A stretch of DNA of 64,000 nucleotides from Shewanella piezotolerans WP3 (GTDB taxonomy: Bacteria; Pseudomonadota; Gammaproteobacteria; Enterobacterales; Shewanellaceae). A model generated the notes under the pieces. It was given only the letters and a program-made list of their open reading frames with translations. It was not told where the DNA came from and made no database searches. The stretch lies in the NCBI RefSeq assembly GCF_000014885.1, contig NC_011566.1, positions 4,011,501 through 4,075,500 of the forward strand, in the 5' to 3' direction. Every line of letters starts with the position of its first letter. Positions within the stretch are counted from its first letter, which is position 1. Below are positions 62,888-64,000 of this stretch, in pieces. A program made the translations under genes and the position numbers.

Positions 62888-64000
62888 ATGAAACTAAAAA
62901 AAATAAGTCTGATGACAATAGCTGCAATATATGCAGCTGGTGCAGGCTCCGTTGCCGCTTCAGGCAATGATAATAACAACATGCGCAGCATCGAAATCAC
63001 CGATGCGATCATTAAATATAACGAAGAGCTCCGAAGTGGTAACAGCAGAGCCGGTAACACCGTAAACCGACCAGCGAGTAATACGCAAAACATTCATCGA
63101 GCGATCGCTACAAATCAAAACAGCAAGGTACCGTTTAAACACCAAGCTGGACTACAAGGTGAACAAACTTACATTGTCGAATTGAGCGACAAACCAGTTT
63201 CCCTCTACCGCGGTGGCGTCGAACAATTTAAAGCAACATCACCAACAGTAAACGCAGTCCCAAGCATGTTAAGCCCCCGTGGCCACAACAAGCTGGATAC
63301 CAAAAGCAGCTCAGTTAAACAGTACAGTCAATACCTTACCGGTAAACAAGATCAGATCCTCAACCAGATATCTGCAAAGGTTGGCGCAAATCTTGATATT
63401 AAAAACCGTTATACATTGGCGTTTAACGGTATGGCACTGCGTATGACGCAAGAGCAGGCAGCCAACGTTGCTAACCTTCCAGGTATTCGTAACGTTAGTC
63501 TTGAAAAAGTGTACGAATTACACACTGATAATGGCCCAGGACACATCGGCGCTGATAGTATTTGGACAGGAAGTGCTGCAGATGACAAATACAAAGGTGA
63601 AGGTATCGTTGTCGGGGTACTCGATACGGGGATTAATTCAGACCATGCCTCTTTTGCTGCAGTGGCTGGTGACGGTTATACCCACAAAATGCCTGACCGT
63701 TATAGTAGCTACCTAGGCGACTGTGAGAAAGTCGAATTTGCTAGCATGTGTAACGATAAGCTTATCGGTGTTCGTTCATATGAGAGCATCACTGAGAGCT
63801 ATATGGATGCGGCTTTTCAGCCTGATCAGCCCTCTTGGAATATCACCGAGCCTAAACGTCCGCAAAATGGTGAAGATTATAATGGTCACGGTTCACACAC
63901 AGCCTCTACAGCTGCAGGTAACGAGCTATTTAATGTAGAGCATGTGGTTGCTGTTACGGGTGAAACAGGTGATGGCTTAGGAACGGGTCTGGTGTTTGAC
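62888..64000 (+). CDS. Subtilisin-like S8 protease, N-terminal part
   Basis: An exported serine protease cut off by the window edge after 371 codons, without stop. The signal peptide ends near SVAAS. An I9-type propeptide follows (QTYIVELSDKPVSLYRGG, FNGMALRMTQEQAANVANLP). The catalytic aspartate is in GIVVGVLDTGINSDHASF and the catalytic histidine in YNGHGSHTAST; the serine lies outside. A PA domain insert probably comes next, as in large marine S8 proteases. It follows a divergent LysR gene. Confidence 0.9.
   Translation, partial: MKLKKISLMTIAAIYAAGAGSVAASGNDNNNMRSIEITDAIIKYNEELRSGNSRAGNTVNRPASNTQNIHRAIATNQNSKVPFKHQAGLQGEQTYIVELSDKPVSLYRGGVEQFKATSPTVNAVPSMLSPRGHNKLDTKSSSVKQYSQYLTGKQDQILNQISAKVGANLDIKNRYTLAFNGMALRMTQEQAANVANLPGIRNVSLEKVYELHTDNGPGHIGADSIWTGSAADDKYKGEGIVVGVLDTGINSDHASFAAVAGDGYTHKMPDRYSSYLGDCEKVEFASMCNDKLIGVRSYESITESYMDAAFQPDQPSWNITEPKRPQNGEDYNGHGSHTASTAAGNELFNVEHVVAVTGETGDGLGTGLVFD

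Overview
The window looks like chromosome from a marine gammaproteobacterium of the genus Shewanella or a close relative. This rests on recognisable proteins and gene order: oxyR, a stand-alone phosphotransfer protein HptA, yhcC and gltBD lie together, as I remember them from Shewanella genomes. Many exported c-type cytochromes, a TorF-type outer-membrane protein and a proteobacterial TonB receptor fit the same group. No tRNA, rRNA or CRISPR array was seen. Assignments come from motifs and lengths read by eye, not from database searches.

Layout. 1-9.6 kb: end of a probable nucleotide-cyclase gene, a 427-bp foldback repeat, then oxyR, hptA and yhcC on the minus strand and gltBD (glutamate synthase) on the plus strand. 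9.7-30 kb is patchwork: a Fur-box-controlled methyltransferase/CRP-type regulator pair, an HTH-ribokinase fusion facing a nucleoside hydrolase, the choline-to-glycine-betaine operon betIBA with an unusually short BCCT-like transporter and a TorF-type porin, a nickel superoxide dismutase operon (sodN, sodX and two small companions) behind a Fur-like box, then GNAT and Bax-inhibitor-like genes. From 25.0 to 30.1 kb there is an integrase-less cluster of integron gene cassettes on the minus strand: three attC-like foldback sites, each overlapping or abutting the stop of a cassette ORF. One ORF is a SEFIR-domain protein, a family tied to phage defence. An IS1111-type insertion sequence sits beside the last attC, and its 3' non-coding part carries a 10-nt copy of the sequence flanking the insertion, as a bridge/seek RNA guide would.

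30.9-38.7 kb returns to housekeeping genes: mtnN, a CbiB-like protein, small membrane and exported proteins, tyrS, an M23 endopeptidase and anmK (cell-wall recycling). 38.7-46.4 kb: a CadC-like membrane regulator, a TonB-dependent receptor, alkaline phosphatase and aquaporin. 46.4-51.2 kb: erpA (Fe-S delivery), a CLC chloride protein and membrane proteins. 51.7-54.1 kb: a compact periplasmic sulfite-dehydrogenase-like operon (one Tat-exported molybdoenzyme and three c-type cytochromes). 54.4-58.8 kb: a Bax-like glucosaminidase, an HBM-type chemoreceptor and an ornithine cyclodeaminase homologue. 58.9-61.4 kb: another copy of the 0.4-kb repeat, then an ECF sigma / anti-sigma / DUF4097 operon. 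The window ends with a LysR regulator divergent from a subtilisin-like protease cut by the window edge.

The strongest leads are the IS1111 guide-like RNA segment, the cassette-borne SEFIR protein, the Fur-linked Ni-SOD operon with an undescribed His-rich membrane peptide, and three families of palindromic repeats, two of which abut stop codons.
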